This document shows positions 61,794-64,000 of a stretch of 64,000 bases of DNA, in pieces. Source of the DNA: Coprobacter fastidiosus (lineage in GTDB: Bacteria; Bacteroidota; Bacteroidia; Bacteroidales; Coprobacteraceae); NCBI RefSeq assembly GCF_030296935.1, contig NZ_AP028032.1, positions 1,364,001-1,428,000 of the forward strand, read 5' to 3'. The notes beneath the pieces are model-generated. The model worked only from the letters and a program-made list of their open reading frames with translations. It was not told the origin of the DNA and ran no database searches. The stretch's first letter is position 1. Every line of letters starts with the position of its first letter. The translations under genes and the position numbers were made by a program.

Positions 61794-63797
61794 TTATCTT
61801 TTTAATATAACTGCCGAAGAACGAGGCAAATTTATTTTATTTCCGGAGATTGAGGATATTCCGGCCTCATCGATCTTTCCATCTAAACAAACAATTGTCC
61901 AATTCCCGTCCGGAATAGAAATTTCTTGAAGAGAATTATTGCCATTAAAAGCGACAAATATTTCGCTCCAAATATCCCCTGCAGCTTTCCCATTCAACCG
62001 ATAAGCTATAACATTTTCCGGCAAATGTTCTTCAAAATGTAAATTTGACTGTATATCGGTTGTCGTAACCATACGAAATGCAGAATGTTTTTTTCGAAGA
62101 GCGATCAATTTTTTATAATAATCGAACAAATCATAATATATCGATTTATTTGCCCAATTAATTTGGTTGATAGAATCTGGAGATTCAAAAGAATTATGTA
62201 CCAGTTTTTTACTTCTAAAAACCTCTTCCCCGTTAAACATAAACGGAATCCCTTGAGACGTAAATATAATAGTCTGCGCTAATTTATCATATCGAAGCAA
62301 ATCAGACTCGGAAGTATTTTTCGGTACAGAAACAATAAGTTTATCGACCAGACACAGATCATCATGACTCGACACATAATTTATAGATTGCGACGGATAC
62401 AAAGCATACGGCGATGTAGAATAATTTATCTGACTATAATCGATTTGGGGATGCTGAGTAGCAGCAACAATACCGAATTTTACACTTTCTTCCAACCCTG
62501 ATTTTCCCGTAGCAAACCCTCGATTTTCATCTTTCTTAAAACTACCTTTCACTGCATCACGCACATCATCATTAAACACAGCAATGCCCGGCATTTGAGG
62601 TGCATTTGTCTTCATTGCCCGTAGCTCCTGAGGATAAGGAGATGGTCCGGCAGTCCAACCTTCACCGTAAACAAAAATGGAAGGATCAATTCGATTTAAA
62701 GAATCCCTGAGCATGTTCATCGTTTCCAGATCATGAATTCCCATCAGATCAAAACGGAAACCATCGATATGGTACTCTTTTACCCAATACAGAGCAGATT
62801 GAACGATATATCGGCGTACCATTTCTCTTTCTGATGCCGTTTCGTTTCCACAATACGAAGCATCCGAATAAGTGCCGTCAGGATTATGCCGGTAATAATA
62901 ACCGGGGACCGTCAAGTTAAAATTCGAACCGTCAGTCACGTAAGTATGATTATATACTACATCCATAATTACCCGAATACCATTTTTATGTAAAACCTGT
63001 ATCATCTGCTTCATCTCACGGATACGGGTTTCGGGCTTATAAGGATCTGTCGAATAAGATCCTTCAGGCACATTATAATTTTTAGGATCATACCCCCAAT
63101 TATATTTATTTTCATATAACTTTGTTTCATCGATAGAACCGAAATCAAAAGAGGGTAAAAGGTGAACATGTGTAATACCCAGTTCTTTTAAATGATCTAT
63201 TCCCGTTTTCAAACCTTCAGGGTTCACAGTTCCCCGCTCGGTGAGAGCAAGAAACTTACCCTTATTTTTAATACCGGATGTCGAATCGATCGAGAAATCC
63301 CGATAATGCATCTCATATAAAATAATATCCGTGAAGTTTTTTAACGGTGGCCGTATATCTTTATCCCAACCTTCAGGATTTGTATCTTGCATGCGTATAA
63401 TTGCCCCTCTGTTGCCATTCACCCCGACAGCCTTTGCCCAAATTCCGGGAGTCTCGGAAAGCCATTTTTCATCTTTTAATATCCGGTAAGTATAATATTT
63501 GCCATAAAGCTCCTCAGAGACAACCGCTCTAAACACTCCTGTATCAACATCTTTATCCATAGTGATTATTCTCTCAGGATCTCCATTCTCTCCATTATCA
63601 TATATCCTAATCTGGACAGCTTCTGCTGTAGGAGTCCATAATACAAAACATGTTTTGCCATCTGCTACGGTTACCCCCAAATCATCCCCCACATAAGCCG
63701 GATAATCTTCATAACTCTTATAAGCAGATTGTCGGTGATTACAACTGCTAATTACGAACATAAAAATCGCAAATAAAGAAAACGTGAACCACTTCAT
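61794..63797 (-). CDS. pulA: Type I pullulanase, GH13, surface lipoprotein
   Basis: It hydrolyses alpha-1,6 branches of pullulan, amylopectin or glycogen. 667 residues. The signal MKWFTFSLFAIFMFVISSC puts the acylated Cys at residue 19. A CBM48-type N-terminal domain (about 38-135) precedes the GH13 barrel, which shows YNWGYDP (232-238, diagnostic of type I pullulanase), VIMDVVYNHT, GFRFDLMG (nucleophile Asp), VYGEGW (acid Glu) and NYVSSHDD. A C-terminal beta domain ends the protein. It is a single-gene unit outside the PULs, with no other starch-use genes in view. Confidence 0.95.
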   Translation of the reverse strand: MKWFTFSLFAIFMFVISSCNHRQSAYKSYEDYPAYVGDDLGVTVADGKTCFVLWTPTAEAVQIRIYDNGENGDPERIITMDKDVDTGVFRAVVSEELYGKYYTYRILKDEKWLSETPGIWAKAVGVNGNRGAIIRMQDTNPEGWDKDIRPPLKNFTDIILYEMHYRDFSIDSTSGIKNKGKFLALTERGTVNPEGLKTGIDHLKELGITHVHLLPSFDFGSIDETKLYENKYNWGYDPKNYNVPEGSYSTDPYKPETRIREMKQMIQVLHKNGIRVIMDVVYNHTYVTDGSNFNLTVPGYYYRHNPDGTYSDASYCGNETASEREMVRRYIVQSALYWVKEYHIDGFRFDLMGIHDLETMNMLRDSLNRIDPSIFVYGEGWTAGPSPYPQELRAMKTNAPQMPGIAVFNDDVRDAVKGSFKKDENRGFATGKSGLEESVKFGIVAATQHPQIDYSQINYSTSPYALYPSQSINYVSSHDDLCLVDKLIVSVPKNTSESDLLRYDKLAQTIIFTSQGIPFMFNGEEVFRSKKLVHNSFESPDSINQINWANKSIYYDLFDYYKKLIALRKKHSAFRMVTTTDIQSNLHFEEHLPENVIAYRLNGKAAGDIWSEIFVAFNGNNSLQEISIPDGNWTIVCLDGKIDEAGISSISGNKINLPRSSAVILKR

Positions 63798-63894
63798 TGA
63801 CCTACCAATTAATTTAAGAACACAGATCCATACTTTTATCTATAAAATCTTTAACGTTATAACATATTATCCAATGAAATAGTTTAGCTATTTA

Positions 63895-63902
63895 TATCTT
63901 TG
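63895..63902 (+). promoter_or_regulatory. -7 promoter element of the radical-SAM gene
   Basis: TATCTTTG is an exact TAnnTTTG, 27 bp before the ATG at 63930. Confidence 0.5.
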
Positions 63903-63929
63903 CAATCTATTAAAAAATTATCATGCAAT

Positions 63930-64000
63930 ATGAAAATTCTCTGGATAGATTTAAACAGTTCTTACGCTCATGCTTCTCTGGCATTACCAGCAATTCATGC
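63930..64000 (+). CDS. B12-binding radical SAM protein (start only)
   Basis: The frame is open from the ATG at 63930 to the window end: MKILWIDLNSSYAHASLALP then AIHA (23 complete residues plus part of a codon). This opening matches, from memory, cobalamin-dependent radical SAM proteins of the DUF4080 type in Bacteroidetes, whose N-terminal B12 domain starts with such a strand and a SYAHASLALP segment. Only the first 23 residues are in view, so the assignment is tentative. Confidence 0.6.
   Translation, partial: MKILWIDLNSSYAHASLALPAIH

Overview
The window is chromosomal DNA from a Bacteroidales bacterium. The support is SusC/SusD pairs, FecR/ECF-sigma regulation, BACON, GEVED and T9SS C-terminal sorting modules, GldH and RicT side by side, the DUF3822-rsmD pair, and many promoters of the Bacteroidetes type (TTTG, about 19-20 bp, TAnnTTTG). 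A gut commensal related to Barnesiellaceae/Coprobacter or Porphyromonadaceae is possible, but genus cannot be settled from this sequence. I saw no rRNA, tRNA, CRISPR array, prophage or transposase gene.

Layout. 1-2066 (minus): two translationally coupled SGNH-fold proteins, the first cut by the window edge. 2434-10183: housekeeping and small genes (cardiolipin synthase, RecD-like helicase, DUF3822, rsmD, mutY, a DUF3843-like gene, a secreted esterase). 10528-37666: a large polysaccharide utilization locus (PUL A) with ECF sigma, FecR anti-sigma, STN-type SusC, SusD, a GH85 endo-beta-N-acetylglucosaminidase, two GH20 hexosaminidases, a LamG/InlB-repeat surface protein, a GH84 N-acetylglucosaminidase, a GEVED/InlB protein and a Ser-type sulfatase. 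37713-41077: a membrane-bound AraC regulator and a lipoprotein nuclease. 41782-45783: a phosphatase, then a LacI regulator with an SDR-type fructuronate reductase and UxuA (hexuronate catabolism). 46042-54290: PUL B, a second SusC-SusD-GH85 cassette. 54745-64000: membrane protein, exported Gfo/Idh/MocA protein, B3/4-domain protein, the ricT-gldH pair, the ZapB-like/zapA/rny operon, a lipoprotein pullulanase and the start of a B12-radical SAM gene.

How the genes work together (inference from families). PUL A carries activities that release and trim beta-GlcNAc/GalNAc-containing, partly sulfated host glycans. GH85 cuts in the chitobiose core of N-glycans, GH20 and GH84 remove terminal beta-HexNAc, and the sulfatase unblocks sulfated ends. 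SusCD imports the products, and the STN domain of SusC talks to FecR and the ECF sigma factor. No mannosidase is present, so N-glycan use would need help from elsewhere. Several enzymes end in a T9SS-type sorting tail, implying surface display.

Beyond the genes, the window holds three notable non-coding signals. One is a nearly identical pair of roughly 65-nt promoter-hairpin-terminator RNA units (10305-10372 plus, 41280-41345 minus). Another is a separate orphan small RNA candidate with a perfect consensus promoter (41602-41747). The third is a dispersed MITE-like repeat family with AGAACCTGTCTAAATTTT-type inverted ends (about 130-175 bp when complete), found between many genes and in places supplying their stop codons.
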